Origin: Candidatus Hydrogenedentota bacterium
GTDB lineage: Bacteria; Hydrogenedentota; Hydrogenedentia; Hydrogenedentales; SLHB01
NCBI GenBank assembly: GCA_029552745.1
Contig: JAKPDK010000158.1
Coordinates: 1 to 64,000 of the forward strand
Direction: 5' to 3'
DNA: 64,000 bases
Numbering within the stretch: position 1 is the stretch's first letter; every line of letters begins with the position of its first letter. Below, one piece after another: positions 13,133-22,405 of the stretch. A program made the translations under genes and the position numbers. A model generated the notes under the pieces. The model had not been told where the DNA came from. It saw only the letters and a program-made list of their open reading frames with translations, and did no database searches.

Positions 13133-14235
13133 TTTCCCGCTAACTCGCGATACACAGCCAATGTGAGCTCCGCGGTGCGCGCCCAACTGAATGTTTTGGC
13201 TCGCTGAAGTCCTTTCTCACGTAACGTGCATCGCAGCTGTTCTTCGCTGTCGAGTGCGATGAGCGCTTGAGAAAGCGCCTCCGTGTCGTACGGGTCCACG
13301 TAGAGGGCTGCGTCCCCCGCCACTTCAGGTAAGCTACTCGCACGGGAAACGACCACCGGTGTACCGCAAGCCATGGCTTCAATCACCGGTAACCCAAATC
13401 CCTCGTATAAACTGGGGTATAGGAGCGCCGTGGCAGCACTCAGCACAGCCGGAAGATCCTCATCCATAATAAATCCCGGGAGATGAATCCGTCCAGCATA
13501 CGGTGAATCATTCAAAACAGCACGAAGACCCCGTGTTTTCCAGCCCCAACGTCCCGCCAAGACCAAATCCGACGACAGTTTGGCCGCTATTTGTGAAAAA
13601 GCCAGAACACAGCGTTCCAGGTTCTTGCGCGGCTCAAATGTACCGAGACACAGAAAAAAACGGTTAGGTAATGTATACTTGGTTCGCACAGCTTGTTGCG
13701 CTGCTTCGTCCAGGGGACGGAACTCCGACCGGGCAGCATAAGGAGTCACGCGAACACGTTCCCGAGAGAAACCTAACATCTCCTCCAGATCACAAGCTGT
13801 ATACTGCGACCCGGTAATAACCATGGCCGCCCGGTTTAACGTCATCTTAATAGCCTTACGGTAGTACAGGGCACGGTCAGCACGAAACCAAGCCGGATTC
13901 CTCAGGAAAGAGATATCGTGTATAGTGACAACGGTATGACGGAATTTTCTCAATCCCGCAAACGTACACGGATAGTGTAGTACGTCCGACATCGTCTCGC
14001 GCGCACTCGTTACAAACGTCCAGTGATCAAAGACCAGCCGCGCCATGGTGGACTGTGCTCCAACCGGAAGGAAGAATCGCTCATCAACGCCCTTTGGAAC
14101 TGAGATATCCCGAGGCCAGAACACCCGGATATCGATCCCCCCGCCCAAACTTACCAACTGTTTGGCTAATTCCCGCGTATAGACGCCGGTGCCGCTGCGG
14201 TTGCCCGCCTGAAGTCCGTTGAATAAAACCTTCAT
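13129..14235 (-). CDS. GT-B fold glycosyltransferase (GT1/GT4 type), 368 aa
   Basis: Second glycosyltransferase of the run. The N-terminus MKVLFNGLQAGNRSGTGVYT has the donor-domain glycine loop. FFLCLGTFEPRKNLERC and the EX7E motif in YEGFGLPVIEAMACGTPVV are classic for mannosyl- or glucosyl-transferase relatives. It is similar in architecture to the next upstream gene, so the pair may derive from a duplication (inference). Both ends form ATGA overlaps with neighbours; the ATG at 14235 is used for that reason. Confidence 0.92.
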   Translation of the reverse strand: MKVLFNGLQAGNRSGTGVYTRELAKQLVSLGGGIDIRVFWPRDISVPKGVDERFFLPVGAQSTMARLVFDHWTFVTSARETMSDVLHYPCTFAGLRKFRHTVVTIHDISFLRNPAWFRADRALYYRKAIKMTLNRAAMVITGSQYTACDLEEMLGFSRERVRVTPYAARSEFRPLDEAAQQAVRTKYTLPNRFFLCLGTFEPRKNLERCVLAFSQIAAKLSSDLVLAGRWGWKTRGLRAVLNDSPYAGRIHLPGFIMDEDLPAVLSAATALLYPSLYEGFGLPVIEAMACGTPVVVSRASSLPEVAGDAALYVDPYDTEALSQALIALDSEEQLRCTLREKGLQRAKTFSWARTAELTLAVYRELAGK

Positions 14236-15350
14236 GCGACTACCTTCTGATAGGCTTGAAACAGCGTCTGCGTGGACCGAGCCCATGTAAACTGACTCGC
14301 GCGCGCCTTCCCCTTTTCGCTTAAGATTTTTCTAATCGCCGCATCGCTTACTACAGAACGAATTGCCGCCGCAAGAGCATCATGGTCTTCGGGATTGACG
14401 AGGATACCGGCATCCCCGACGACTTCCGGCAGCGAAGACCGATTTGAAGCGATGACGGGACACCCTGCTGCAAACGCCTCAACGACAGGCAAACCAAATC
14501 CTTCGTAAAAACTCGGGAAAAGAAAGACATCCGCCGCAGCATAAAACAGGGGCAGATCTGCTGCGGGAACATACCCAGGCAGGACCACCCGCTCGCGATG
14601 CGATGTGCGTTCCAATCGTTCAAAAAATGGCTCCGTCTTCCAACCCACTGCCCCGACCAGCACTAAAGAATGGGGAAGATCACCTGCCACTTTCAAAAAC
14701 GCTTCCAGTAAACCGACCACATTCTTTCGGGGCTCAAGAGTTCCGACATAAAGGATGAACGGCACATGAACGCCGTAGCGCTCTTGAAGCAATGCTACGG
14801 CTTCTTCACGCCGTGGAAACCTGAGGTCCTCAGGCACCCCGCCGTAGGCAACAAAAATGCGCTCGGAGGGGATATTCGCCAGTTCCATCAATTCCTGCTT
14901 GCTCGATTCCGAACACGTGACCACCGCATCCGCTTCGCGTGCAAACCGGATCACGCTGCGATGAAAGGGCCCGACAATTTTGGGGCTGCAAAACTCCGGA
15001 TACCGGATGAAAACCAAATCATAAATGGTTACAATGCGCTTACACTTCTTGACCGGGGGTAAGAAATAATTCGTCGCGTGAAAAAGGTCTAACCCCGAGA
15101 ACATCTTGTCCACACGCGGCAAACCCAACAGGCGCCAAACCTGGTAAAGCAGCCGCGTCGGAATAGGGACATGCTTCCAGGACTTCAGTTTGGGAAGAAT
15201 AGGATTGTTTGCCCTATTCATGCCACTGGAAAAGCCATGCAACTCGATATGAGGATAACTATCCAAAAAACACTTTGCCCAATTAAGACAGAATGTCCCG
15301 ACCCCAGTTCGGTTGCCTGTAAGTGGGGTAATGTCAAGACCGACTTTCAT
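14232..15350 (-). CDS. GT-B fold glycosyltransferase (GT1/GT4 type), 372 aa; first gene of the polysaccharide run
   Basis: It starts MKVGLDITPLTGNRTGVGTF, carries ILYVGTLEPRKNVVGLLEAF and ends with the EX7E site in YEGFGLPVVEAFAAGCPVI, all typical of retaining GT4 enzymes. It is the promoter-proximal member of a run in which each stop overlaps the next start. A σ70-like promoter lies about 47 bp upstream on the same strand. The sugar specificity cannot be read from the sequence. Confidence 0.92.
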   Translation of the reverse strand: MKVGLDITPLTGNRTGVGTFCLNWAKCFLDSYPHIELHGFSSGMNRANNPILPKLKSWKHVPIPTRLLYQVWRLLGLPRVDKMFSGLDLFHATNYFLPPVKKCKRIVTIYDLVFIRYPEFCSPKIVGPFHRSVIRFAREADAVVTCSESSKQELMELANIPSERIFVAYGGVPEDLRFPRREEAVALLQERYGVHVPFILYVGTLEPRKNVVGLLEAFLKVAGDLPHSLVLVGAVGWKTEPFFERLERTSHRERVVLPGYVPAADLPLFYAAADVFLFPSFYEGFGLPVVEAFAAGCPVIASNRSSLPEVVGDAGILVNPEDHDALAAAIRSVVSDAAIRKILSEKGKARASQFTWARSTQTLFQAYQKVVA

Positions 15351-15396
15351 CGATACCGCGATGACCTATTCTGCTAAGACTTGAGTTGCATACCAT

Positions 15397-15426
15397 GGTA
15401 TAGCAAGACTGTTTGACACAAGTCAA
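15397..15426 (-). promoter_or_regulatory. Candidate σ70 promoter of the polysaccharide run
   Basis: Read on the minus strand, TTGACT (15421-15426) and TATACC (15397-15402) are separated by 18 bp. The -10 half lies inside the 12-bp perfect palindrome ATACCATGGTAT at 15390-15401, which could be an operator. It is placed just upstream of the first glycosyltransferase. Confidence 0.5.
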
Positions 15427-15525
15427 GAAAGATTGGCGATTTGTCATCCCACGTATTCTTTTAAATTATTGTCCTACAATATTTTAGAAAACAATGGTCT
15501 TTGGAGAAAGTGTTGAACGACCAAC

Positions 15526-15554
15526 TTGACATCTTACGAAAGATATGGTAGACT
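15526..15554 (+). promoter_or_regulatory. Candidate σ70 promoter of the hrcA-grpE-dnaK-dnaJ operon
   Basis: A perfect -35 TTGACA (15526-15531), a 17-bp spacer and TAGACT (15549-15554). The predicted transcription start falls at the left edge of the CIRCE operator, so HrcA binding would block it. Confidence 0.75.
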
Positions 15555-15564
15555 TTGGTGGTTG

Positions 15565-15591
15565 TTAGCACTCTTGTTTATTGAGTGCTAA
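15565..15591. promoter_or_regulatory. CIRCE operator (HrcA binding site)
   Basis: TTAGCACTC at 15565-15573 and GAGTGCTAA at 15583-15591 with a 9-nt spacer, an exact match to the CIRCE consensus. HrcA binds this to repress the heat-shock operon, and hrcA is the very next gene, giving autoregulation. Confidence 0.97.
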
Positions 15592-15601
15592 AAGGTGCGC
15601 T

Positions 15602-16639
15602 ATGGAGCTATCGGAGAGAGAACAACTGATCCTTCATGCTGTTGTACATACTTACATTACTACGGCAGAACCCGTAGGCTCCCGCACTATTGTCAAACGA
15701 TTAGGCCTCGGTTTGAGTCCTGCCACTGTCCGTAACGTCATGGCAGACCTCGAAGAGGCCGGTTATTTGGAACAAGTTCATACGAGTTCCGGCCGCGTAC
15801 CCACAAATCGAGGTTATCGCTATTACGTCGACTATCTGATGCGCGTGCAGGAACTCACAATCGCAGAACGCAATCGTATCGAACGGGAACTTTCGGAAAA
15901 ACTGAATGACGCGGACGAGGTGATGCGCCAAACCAGCCATTTATTGGCGTTGGCAACGCACCATGCGGGAATTGCGGAGTCTCCAAGGGACACGGCAGCC
16001 GTTGTTCGCAATGTAGAGATAATGTCGCTGGGCGGATCACGATTTGCCCTGTTGATCGCCGATAATTACGGGAGACTCAAGAGCTTGCTTATGTCTCCCT
16101 CCGTTAGCATTGCAGAAACGGATGTAGCGCCGCTGCGCAATTTCTTGAACGAAGCCCTGCGAGGCGTCTCCGTTAACAATATTCACGAGGCGATAGCGTC
16201 ACGTATCGCCCAACTCACCGATGAATATCGGCGCCTTGCCGTATGGGCGGTTTCCATGGTATCGACACTACCCCGGGAAAAAGCGCCCGAGCTTTATCTG
16301 GAAGGTGCGGAACAGTTGATGGAGTTGCCCGAATTTCGCGACATCAACCGAATTAAGGAAGTCTTCGCCTTTTTTGGTGAGCGTGACCGTCTCCTAGAGT
16401 TACTACGTGCCGGCATCCAGGACGGACCGCCCAAAACCACCGTGGTTATCGGCGGGGAGAACACGGGATGCGGCCTCGAAGAAGTGAGTGTTATTGCTTC
16501 ACCCTACTGCGTGGATGAAGAACCGGTCGGCATGATTGGTGTGTTAGGTCCACGGCGCATGCCTTACTCGCATCTGACCGCCGTGGTGGAATATACCGCT
16601 GGGATTGTCAGCCGTTTATTGACGCGTTTAGCCCGGTAG
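15602..16639 (+). CDS. hrcA: Heat-inducible transcription repressor HrcA, 345 aa
   Basis: Repressor of class I heat-shock genes through CIRCE. The N-terminal winged helix (ERREQ-like start, then GLSPATVRNVMADLEEAGYLEQ and HTSSGRVPTNRGYRYYVD) is highly diagnostic, and the C-terminal GAF-like domain ends with the conserved IGVLGPRRMPY segment. An upstream TTG at 15581 is in frame, but it lies inside the CIRCE operator; the ATG at 15602, preceded by AAAAGG, is the better start. First gene of hrcA-grpE-dnaK-dnaJ. Confidence 0.96.
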   Translation: MELSEREQLILHAVVHTYITTAEPVGSRTIVKRLGLGLSPATVRNVMADLEEAGYLEQVHTSSGRVPTNRGYRYYVDYLMRVQELTIAERNRIERELSEKLNDADEVMRQTSHLLALATHHAGIAESPRDTAAVVRNVEIMSLGGSRFALLIADNYGRLKSLLMSPSVSIAETDVAPLRNFLNEALRGVSVNNIHEAIASRIAQLTDEYRRLAVWAVSMVSTLPREKAPELYLEGAEQLMELPEFRDINRIKEVFAFFGERDRLLELLRAGIQDGPPKTTVVIGGENTGCGLEEVSVIASPYCVDEEPVGMIGVLGPRRMPYSHLTAVVEYTAGIVSRLLTRLAR

Positions 16640-16715
16640 CTGCCGCGGCTTGGTAACAACGCGTTACAAGAAACGGTGCCTTGAATTAACTCGTATTTGT
16701 GGTTACGGTTAGAAA

Positions 16716-17393
16716 ATGACAGATTGTAGAATGGAAAAGACAGAGTTGGAAAAGCGATTGGAGGCAGAAGCGGCAGCGGAAGCTGCGAAAAAAGCTGAAG
16801 CGCAAGAAACTGTCCCTGAAGAATCTCAACGGGACTTGTCCGCCGAACTGGACGCCGTGAAGGCAGAACGCGATCAGCTTCGAGACCAATTTCTGCGCTC
16901 GCGGGCTGAATTTGAGAATTTTAGGAAGCGCAAAGCTCGTGACGAAGAGCAGTTTCGTTTAAGGGCAGCAAAGAATCTGGTACTAGATTTGCTCCCTGTG
17001 CTTGACCATCTCGAATTGGCTATGCAACATGCTCGAGACGAGTCGGGAGGACTTGTCGAGGGCGTGGCGATGGTAGTGAAACAGTTTCGTGAGGTGCTCG
17101 CGCGACATGGGGTCGAGCCCGTGCCTGCCGCAGGTATCGCGTTCGATCCGAGTCTGCACGATGCTGTGATGCAGCGCGAGGACCCCAGTGTTCCCAACCA
17201 TACGGTTTTGGAGGAGGTACAGCGCGGCTATATGATGGGTGGACAGTTGATTCGGCCTGCGCGTGTCGTGGTCAGTGTAGGCGGGCCACCCCGCGAAACA
17301 ACGACCGAACAAACACGGACTTGTGCAGAACCTGAAACAACCGAAGTGACAACAGAACGTATCGGTGATGAATCAAACACCGAACTGGATTAA
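16716..17393 (+). CDS. grpE: Nucleotide exchange factor GrpE, 225 aa
   Basis: Releases ADP from DnaK. A charged N-terminal coiled coil (Glu/Ala/Lys-rich, residues about 6-75) leads into RAEFENFRKRKARDEE and the beta domain with FDPSLHDAVMQ and GYMMGGQLIRPARVVVS, the family signature. The tail after about residue 190 is Thr/Glu-rich and poorly conserved. ATG 16716 and ATG 16731 are both possible; neither has a clear Shine-Dalgarno. It lies 60 bp upstream of dnaK. Confidence 0.96.
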   Translation: MTDCRMEKTELEKRLEAEAAAEAAKKAEAQETVPEESQRDLSAELDAVKAERDQLRDQFLRSRAEFENFRKRKARDEEQFRLRAAKNLVLDLLPVLDHLELAMQHARDESGGLVEGVAMVVKQFREVLARHGVEPVPAAGIAFDPSLHDAVMQREDPSVPNHTVLEEVQRGYMMGGQLIRPARVVVSVGGPPRETTTEQTRTCAEPETTEVTTERIGDESNTELD

Positions 17394-17453
17394 CAAAAGG
17401 AAAGATCCTCTCAGCCCAAACGAAGTGGCTGGGTAAAAAGGAGGTAGATATAA

Positions 17454-19373
17454 ATGAGTAAAGTAATTGGTATTGATTTAGGTACAACAAATTCTTGCGT
17501 TGCCGTGATGGAAGGCGGTGATCCTGTGGTCATCGCAAATGCCGAGGGTAGTCGCACGACACCGTCGGTAGTAGCATTCACAAAAGATGGCGAACGCCTG
17601 GTCGGCGCCGCCGCAAAACGTCAGGCGATCACGAATCCCAAAAACACCATCTTTTCAATTAAACGCTTCATGGGACGCCGTTACGAGGAGGTGCGTGAGG
17701 AAGAAAAACTCGTGCCCTACAAAGTAAGTGCCGCTCCCAACGGTGACTGTCAGGTCGAGGTGATGAACAAAACATACAGACCACCTGAAATATCGGCGAT
17801 GATTCTGCAAAAGATGAAAGAAACTGCCGAGATGTATCTCGGCGAACCTGTCACCCAGGCGGTCATTACGGTACCCGCATACTTCAATGACTCCCAACGG
17901 CAGGCAACCAAAGACGCTGGGCGCATTGCCGGTTTGGAGGTTTTACGCATTATCAACGAGCCGACCGCAGCGGCACTGGCCTATGGTTTGGACAAGAAAA
18001 AGGATGAAAAAATAGCCGTATATGACCTGGGTGGTGGTACCTTTGACATTTCTATTCTGGCAATTGGCGACGGTAGCTTCGAAGTCCTCAGCACCAATGG
18101 TGACACCCATTTAGGCGGCGACGATTTTGACCAGCGTGTTATCGATTGGCTTGCCGACGAATTCCTGAAAGATTATGGCATCAATTTGCGCAAAGACCCC
18201 ATGGCCCTGCAGCGTCTAAAAGAGGCCGCGGAAAAAGCCAAGTGCGAGCTTTCCACCGTCATGCAGACCGATATCAATCTGCCGTTCATCACAGCAGACA
18301 GCGGCGGTCCGAAGCACCTCAACTACACGTTGACGCGCGCTAAGCTAGAACAACTCTGCGAAGACCTGCTTCAGCGCACCAAGAAGCCCTGCTATCGCGC
18401 CCTGGAAGATGCCGGACTTAAGGCATCGGACATCGACGAGGTAATCCTTGTGGGTGGGATGACGCGTATGCCTGCTGTGGGTGAAATTGTAAAGAGCATC
18501 TTTGGCAAGGAACCCCACCGTGGCGTCAATCCGGATGAGGTCGTCGCGATCGGTGCGGCAATTCAGGCGGGCGTCCTGTCGGGCGAAGTGAAAGAGGTAC
18601 TCCTACTGGATGTCACTCCTCTTTCGCTCGGCATTGAAACGCTGGGCGGCATTTGCACGAAACTTATTGAAAGAAACACGACGATCCCCGTCACCAAACG
18701 TCAGATTTTCTCAACAGCAGCAGATAACCAGACTGCCGTGACCATTCACGTGTTGCAAGGCGAGCGCGAATTAGCGGCAGACAACCGCACGTTGGGCAAA
18801 TTCGATCTCATCGGCATACCGCCGGCTCCCCGAGGTGTGCCGCAGATCGAAGTCACGTTCGACATCGACGCAGACGGTATCCTGCACGTATCCGCAAAAG
18901 ACCTGGCAACAGGCAAAGAGCAGAAAATCCGCATCGAGTCCTCGAGCGGCTTGTCGGAAGATGAGATCAAACGCATGGTTCAAGAAGCGGAGCGCCATGC
19001 AAAAGAGGACCAAGAACGAAAGAGAGCCATCGAGATTCGCAACAATGCGGACTCGCTGCTGTACTCCACGGAAAAAACGTTGAGAGAATACGGAGATAAA
19101 GTCAGCGAAACAGAAAGAAGTCGTGTCCAGACAGCTATGGAAAGACTCAGAGAAGCCCTAAAAGGCTCCGACACGAACGCTATTGAGAACGCCACGCGCG
19201 AACTGACCCAAGCGAGTCATTCTTTGGCGGAAGCGATGTACAAAGCTTCGGCAGCCAAAGCACAAGCCTCGGCGGGTGCTACGACAAGTGACGCCGAAAA
19301 CAATCCGGGCTCCTCGAGTACGGTAGATGCGGATTTCACAGTAGTAGACGACGACGAATCCAAGAAGAATTAA
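17454..19373 (+). CDS. dnaK: Molecular chaperone DnaK (Hsp70), 639 aa
   Basis: ATP-dependent chaperone. It begins [18 protein letters not shown] and contains the actin-fold phosphate loops ([13 protein letters not shown] and [14 protein letters not shown]). The substrate-binding domain ([14 protein letters not shown]) and lid helices follow, ending in an acidic tail ([13 protein letters not shown]). The length is standard. AAAGGAGG lies 11 bp before the ATG, a strong ribosome site fitting high expression. Its partners GrpE and DnaJ flank it. Confidence 0.99.
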   Translation: MSKVIGIDLGTTNSCVAVMEGGDPVVIANAEGSRTTPSVVAFTKDGERLVGAAAKRQAITNPKNTIFSIKRFMGRRYEEVREEEKLVPYKVSAAPNGDCQVEVMNKTYRPPEISAMILQKMKETAEMYLGEPVTQAVITVPAYFNDSQRQATKDAGRIAGLEVLRIINEPTAAALAYGLDKKKDEKIAVYDLGGGTFDISILAIGDGSFEVLSTNGDTHLGGDDFDQRVIDWLADEFLKDYGINLRKDPMALQRLKEAAEKAKCELSTVMQTDINLPFITADSGGPKHLNYTLTRAKLEQLCEDLLQRTKKPCYRALEDAGLKASDIDEVILVGGMTRMPAVGEIVKSIFGKEPHRGVNPDEVVAIGAAIQAGVLSGEVKEVLLLDVTPLSLGIETLGGICTKLIERNTTIPVTKRQIFSTAADNQTAVTIHVLQGERELAADNRTLGKFDLIGIPPAPRGVPQIEVTFDIDADGILHVSAKDLATGKEQKIRIESSSGLSEDEIKRMVQEAERHAKEDQERKRAIEIRNNADSLLYSTEKTLREYGDKVSETERSRVQTAMERLREALKGSDTNAIENATRELTQASHSLAEAMYKASAAKAQASAGATTSDAENNPGSSSTVDADFTVVDDDESKKN

Positions 19374-19381
19374 AGTAACAA

Positions 19382-19414
19382 GTTGGTGCGACGCACTTTG
19401 GGCGTCGCACCAAC
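19382..19414. terminator. Intercistronic hairpin between dnaK and dnaJ
   Basis: GTTGGTGCGACGC at 19382-19394 pairs perfectly with GCGTCGCACCAAC at 19402-19414 (13 bp, 7-nt loop). No clean U-tract follows, so it may act as an mRNA-stabilising element or attenuator that lowers dnaJ relative to dnaK rather than as a full terminator. Confidence 0.6.
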
Positions 19415-19429
19415 ACAATTTAGTATAGT

Positions 19430-20596
19430 ATGAGCACTATGACAGGACATAAGGACTACTACGAAATATTAGGCGTGCCTCGCACGGCAAGCCAGGAAGA
19501 AATCCGCAAGGCGTACTTGAAACTCGCCCACAAATACCATCCTGACAAAACGGGCGGAGACAAGGAAGCCGAGGCAAAACTTAAGGAAATCAACGAGGCA
19601 TACGATACCCTGAAAAACCCGAACAAGCGCGCCCAGTACGACGCCATGGGTAGCGCCTTTGCTGGTGGGTTTTCTGGGCGAGATTCCGGCTTCGAAGGTT
19701 TCGGTGGTTTCAGCGGTTTCGGCGGCGGAAGCGCGGGCGGATTTGAGGCTCCTTTCGATGACTTCTTCGACATTTTGTTTGGTAGAACAACAGGTGGAAG
19801 AGCAAGAAGACGCTCGGCACAACCAGGTGCCGACCTGGAATATCCCATACGCATCACCCTCCGCGAAGCCGCTAAAGGCACCAAAAAACGTATCCGTTTC
19901 GCTCGTAGAGAGATATGCCCCGAGTGCAACGGCACGGGCGCGGCGCGCGGCAGCCAACCCACGACCTGTCCCGATTGCCATGGTGCGGGGCAAGTCAGAA
20001 GGTCACAGGGGTTTTTCACGATTACCCAAACGTGCGCGCGTTGCGGTGGGGCCGGCGTAGTTATCTCCTCCCCTTGCGCGCGCTGTTCCGGTAGCGGGCG
20101 CGTCCGTGTGGAACGAGAAATCGAGGTTCGCATACCCGCAGGGATTAGTTCTGGACAGCGCGTTCGTTTAGGAGGTGAAGGAGAGCCTGGCGAGGGCGGT
20201 GGACCCCGTGGTGACCTGTTTATCTTGGTGGAAATTGAGCCCGACAATATCTTTTCACGTGAAGGGAACGATATCATCTGCGAAGTGCCCATCAGTTTCC
20301 CAGACGCCGCACTGGGCGCCGAAATTCAAGTGCCCACTTTGGACGGACAAGAACGGCTTCGCATTCCAGCCGGCACACAGTCCGGCACCGAGTTCCGTTT
20401 ACGTGGAAAGGGCATGCCTGACCTTCAGGGCTACCGACAAGGAGACGAAATCGTCCGAGTGATCGTTGAAACCCCAACAAAACTTTCTAAGGAACAACGC
20501 GAGCTTCTGGAACGGTTCCGCGAGCTCTCTTCCGCGCAGAGCTACCCCCTTTATCGTCGTTTCCTTGACAAGGTGAAAGAGTCTTTTGCCCGTTGA
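19430..20596 (+). CDS. dnaJ: Chaperone protein DnaJ (Hsp40), 388 aa
   Basis: Co-chaperone that stimulates DnaK ATPase and delivers substrate. The J domain (DYYEILGVPRTA with HPD in HKYHPDKTGG) is followed by a Gly/Phe-rich linker, four zinc-finger repeats (CPECNGTG, CPDCHGAG, CARCGGAG, CARCSGSG) and the C-terminal substrate domains (RIPAGTQSGTEFRLRGKG). ATG 19430 and ATG 19439 are both possible. It is the last heat-shock gene; 154 bp separate it from ahbC. Confidence 0.98.
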   Translation: MSTMTGHKDYYEILGVPRTASQEEIRKAYLKLAHKYHPDKTGGDKEAEAKLKEINEAYDTLKNPNKRAQYDAMGSAFAGGFSGRDSGFEGFGGFSGFGGGSAGGFEAPFDDFFDILFGRTTGGRARRRSAQPGADLEYPIRITLREAAKGTKKRIRFARREICPECNGTGAARGSQPTTCPDCHGAGQVRRSQGFFTITQTCARCGGAGVVISSPCARCSGSGRVRVEREIEVRIPAGISSGQRVRLGGEGEPGEGGGPRGDLFILVEIEPDNIFSREGNDIICEVPISFPDAALGAEIQVPTLDGQERLRIPAGTQSGTEFRLRGKGMPDLQGYRQGDEIVRVIVETPTKLSKEQRELLERFRELSSAQSYPLYRRFLDKVKESFAR

Positions 20597-20750
20597 TCGG
20601 CTTGAAGACCGGCGTGCATCGTGACGTATAACCGCCAAGTGTATCGGCAATTTCGAATCAGACAAAAAGCGCGGGAATCCTGAGAAACCTTGATTTGTTT
20701 TATGGGTATAGTGAGACTTTATCTATTTCACCCAGGGCAGGGTTTTCACT

Positions 20751-21935
20751 ATGATCGGCGTAAGCAAACTCTACTGTGGCACGGTTGAGCCTTCCGACGC
20801 CTTACGTTACGGAAGAAAAGCCAAAGACTTACCCAGCCACCTTCTACAGTTTTCGGAAGACAAAAAACCCGTCGTTGTTTGGAACTGTACGAGAAGCTGT
20901 AACCTTCGCTGCATCCACTGCTATTCGCAATCCCAGTGCCAAGCCTACGAAGGAGAACTCTCTACGGACGAGGGAAAACGACTCATCGATTCTCTCGCAG
21001 AGTTTGGCGCACCCGTTATTCTCTTCAGTGGCGGCGAACCCTTGATGCGTAAGGACCTCTTTGAATTGGCGGCTTATGCTGTGGCGTCGGGGCTACGCGC
21101 CGTCATCAGCACCAATGGAACGCTCATCACGGAGCAAATCGCCGAACGATTGCAAACAATTCGCCTTTCCTATGTTGGTGTCAGTCTGGATGGGACCGAA
21201 AAGGTGAATGATGCCTTTCGGGGCATGGAAGGCGCCTACCAGCGTGCCCTAAGGGGAATTCGTTCGTGCTTGGCGGTCGGTCTCAAGGTCGGTTTACGCT
21301 TCACCATCAATCGGCGCAATGTCTCAGAAATTCCGGCGATATTCGACATCATCCGCGAAGAAAACATTCCTCGGGTTTGCTTTTACCACTTGGTATATTC
21401 GGGACGCGGCAGTGCTCTTATCGACGAGGCTCTCAGCCCCACGGAGACACGTCGCGCCGTCGACTTTATTATAGACAAAACAGCCGAACTCCACCGTGAA
21501 GGTAGACCGGTAGAAGTGCTTACCGTCGACAACCATTGCGATGGTCCCTACATCTATCTGCGACTTACAAAAGAGAATCCCGAGCGCGCTCGTGAGGTGT
21601 TGAAACTTCTCCAATTCAACGAAGGCAATTCTTCTGGCGTAGGCATTGCCTGCGTTTCCTGGGATGGTTCCGTACACCCTGACCAATTTTGGCGACATCT
21701 TGTCCTTGGCAATGTCCGTGAAAGAAAATTCGGCGAGATTTGGACAGACAGGAACAACGAATTGCTCATGAAAATTAAGAACAAGAAACGCCACGTTACA
21801 GGACGATGTGCCGCGTGCAAATGGCTCGAAATATGCGGAGGAAATTTCCGTGTGCGTGCCGAAGCCATGACCGGAGACCTCTGGGCGCCTGACCCCGCTT
21901 GCTATTTAACCGACGAGGAAATTGGACTGACGTGA
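20751..21935 (+). CDS. ahbC: Radical SAM 12,18-didecarboxysiroheme deacetylase AhbC, 394 aa
   Basis: In the siroheme-dependent heme pathway AhbC removes the C2 and C7 acetate chains of didecarboxysiroheme to give Fe-coproporphyrin III. The N-terminus (MIGVSKLYCGTVEPSDALRY) matches the family. The radical SAM cluster is Cys50, Cys54 and Cys57 in CNLRCIHC, with FSGGEPLMR next. A C-terminal Cys-rich region (CAACKWLEICGGNFRVRA) fits an auxiliary 4Fe-4S cluster. The related NirJ of heme d1 synthesis is the alternative, but AhbA, AhbB and AhbD are adjacent and no nir genes are seen. The stop overlaps the next start (GTGA). Confidence 0.9.
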   Translation: MIGVSKLYCGTVEPSDALRYGRKAKDLPSHLLQFSEDKKPVVVWNCTRSCNLRCIHCYSQSQCQAYEGELSTDEGKRLIDSLAEFGAPVILFSGGEPLMRKDLFELAAYAVASGLRAVISTNGTLITEQIAERLQTIRLSYVGVSLDGTEKVNDAFRGMEGAYQRALRGIRSCLAVGLKVGLRFTINRRNVSEIPAIFDIIREENIPRVCFYHLVYSGRGSALIDEALSPTETRRAVDFIIDKTAELHREGRPVEVLTVDNHCDGPYIYLRLTKENPERAREVLKLLQFNEGNSSGVGIACVSWDGSVHPDQFWRHLVLGNVRERKFGEIWTDRNNELLMKIKNKKRHVTGRCAACKWLEICGGNFRVRAEAMTGDLWAPDPACYLTDEEIGLT

Positions 21936-22405
21936 GCACGATTGACGACATTGACCGCCGTATCTTGGACCGTATCCAACAAGATTTCCCTATAGTATCC
22001 AGACCTTTTGCCGAATTGGGAAGACATATCGGAATTTCCGAGATCGAAACCATCACACGCCTCCAGCGCCTTCAAGAAAAAGGTATAATCCGCCAAATTG
22101 GCGGCGTTTTCGAATTGAGACAAACAGGACATGTAAGTACGCTTTGCGCTGCCACTGTCGATGCCGATCATTTGGATGACGTCGTGAAGGTCGTGAATGC
22201 CTATTCGGAAGTGACGCACAATTACCTGCGCGAACACACGTTCAACCTTTGGTTCACCGTGATTGCCCCATCACGACAACGCCTTGAAAAAATAATCGAA
22301 CACATCCGCAATACAGAAGGCGTAAAACAACTATTGGATTTGCCGGCGGAAAGAGTCTACAAGATCCGAGTCAATTTCGCGGCAACCATAGAGGAGACAG
22401 AATGA
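21932..22405 (+). CDS. ahbA: Siroheme decarboxylase, AhbA subunit (Lrp/AsnC-like), 157 aa
   Basis: AhbA and AhbB together decarboxylate siroheme at C12 and C18. The protein has an Lrp-type helix-turn-helix (IDDIDRRILDRIQQDFP, then PFAELGRHIGISE) and a RAM-like domain with NYLREHTFNLWFTV, typical of AhbA. The frame is open further upstream within ahbC, but the GTG at 21932, overlapping the ahbC stop, gives the family-length protein. Despite the HTH it is an enzyme in characterised members, not a regulator. AhbA rather than AhbB is assigned from the NYxREHxFNLWFT block. Confidence 0.85.
   Translation: MSTIDDIDRRILDRIQQDFPIVSRPFAELGRHIGISEIETITRLQRLQEKGIIRQIGGVFELRQTGHVSTLCAATVDADHLDDVVKVVNAYSEVTHNYLREHTFNLWFTVIAPSRQRLEKIIEHIRNTEGVKQLLDLPAERVYKIRVNFAATIEETE

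Noticed and set aside
19459-20292. 277-aa minus-strand frame across dnaJ
   Set aside because: Proline/serine/arginine-rich antisense translation of the DnaJ gene; no independent evidence.
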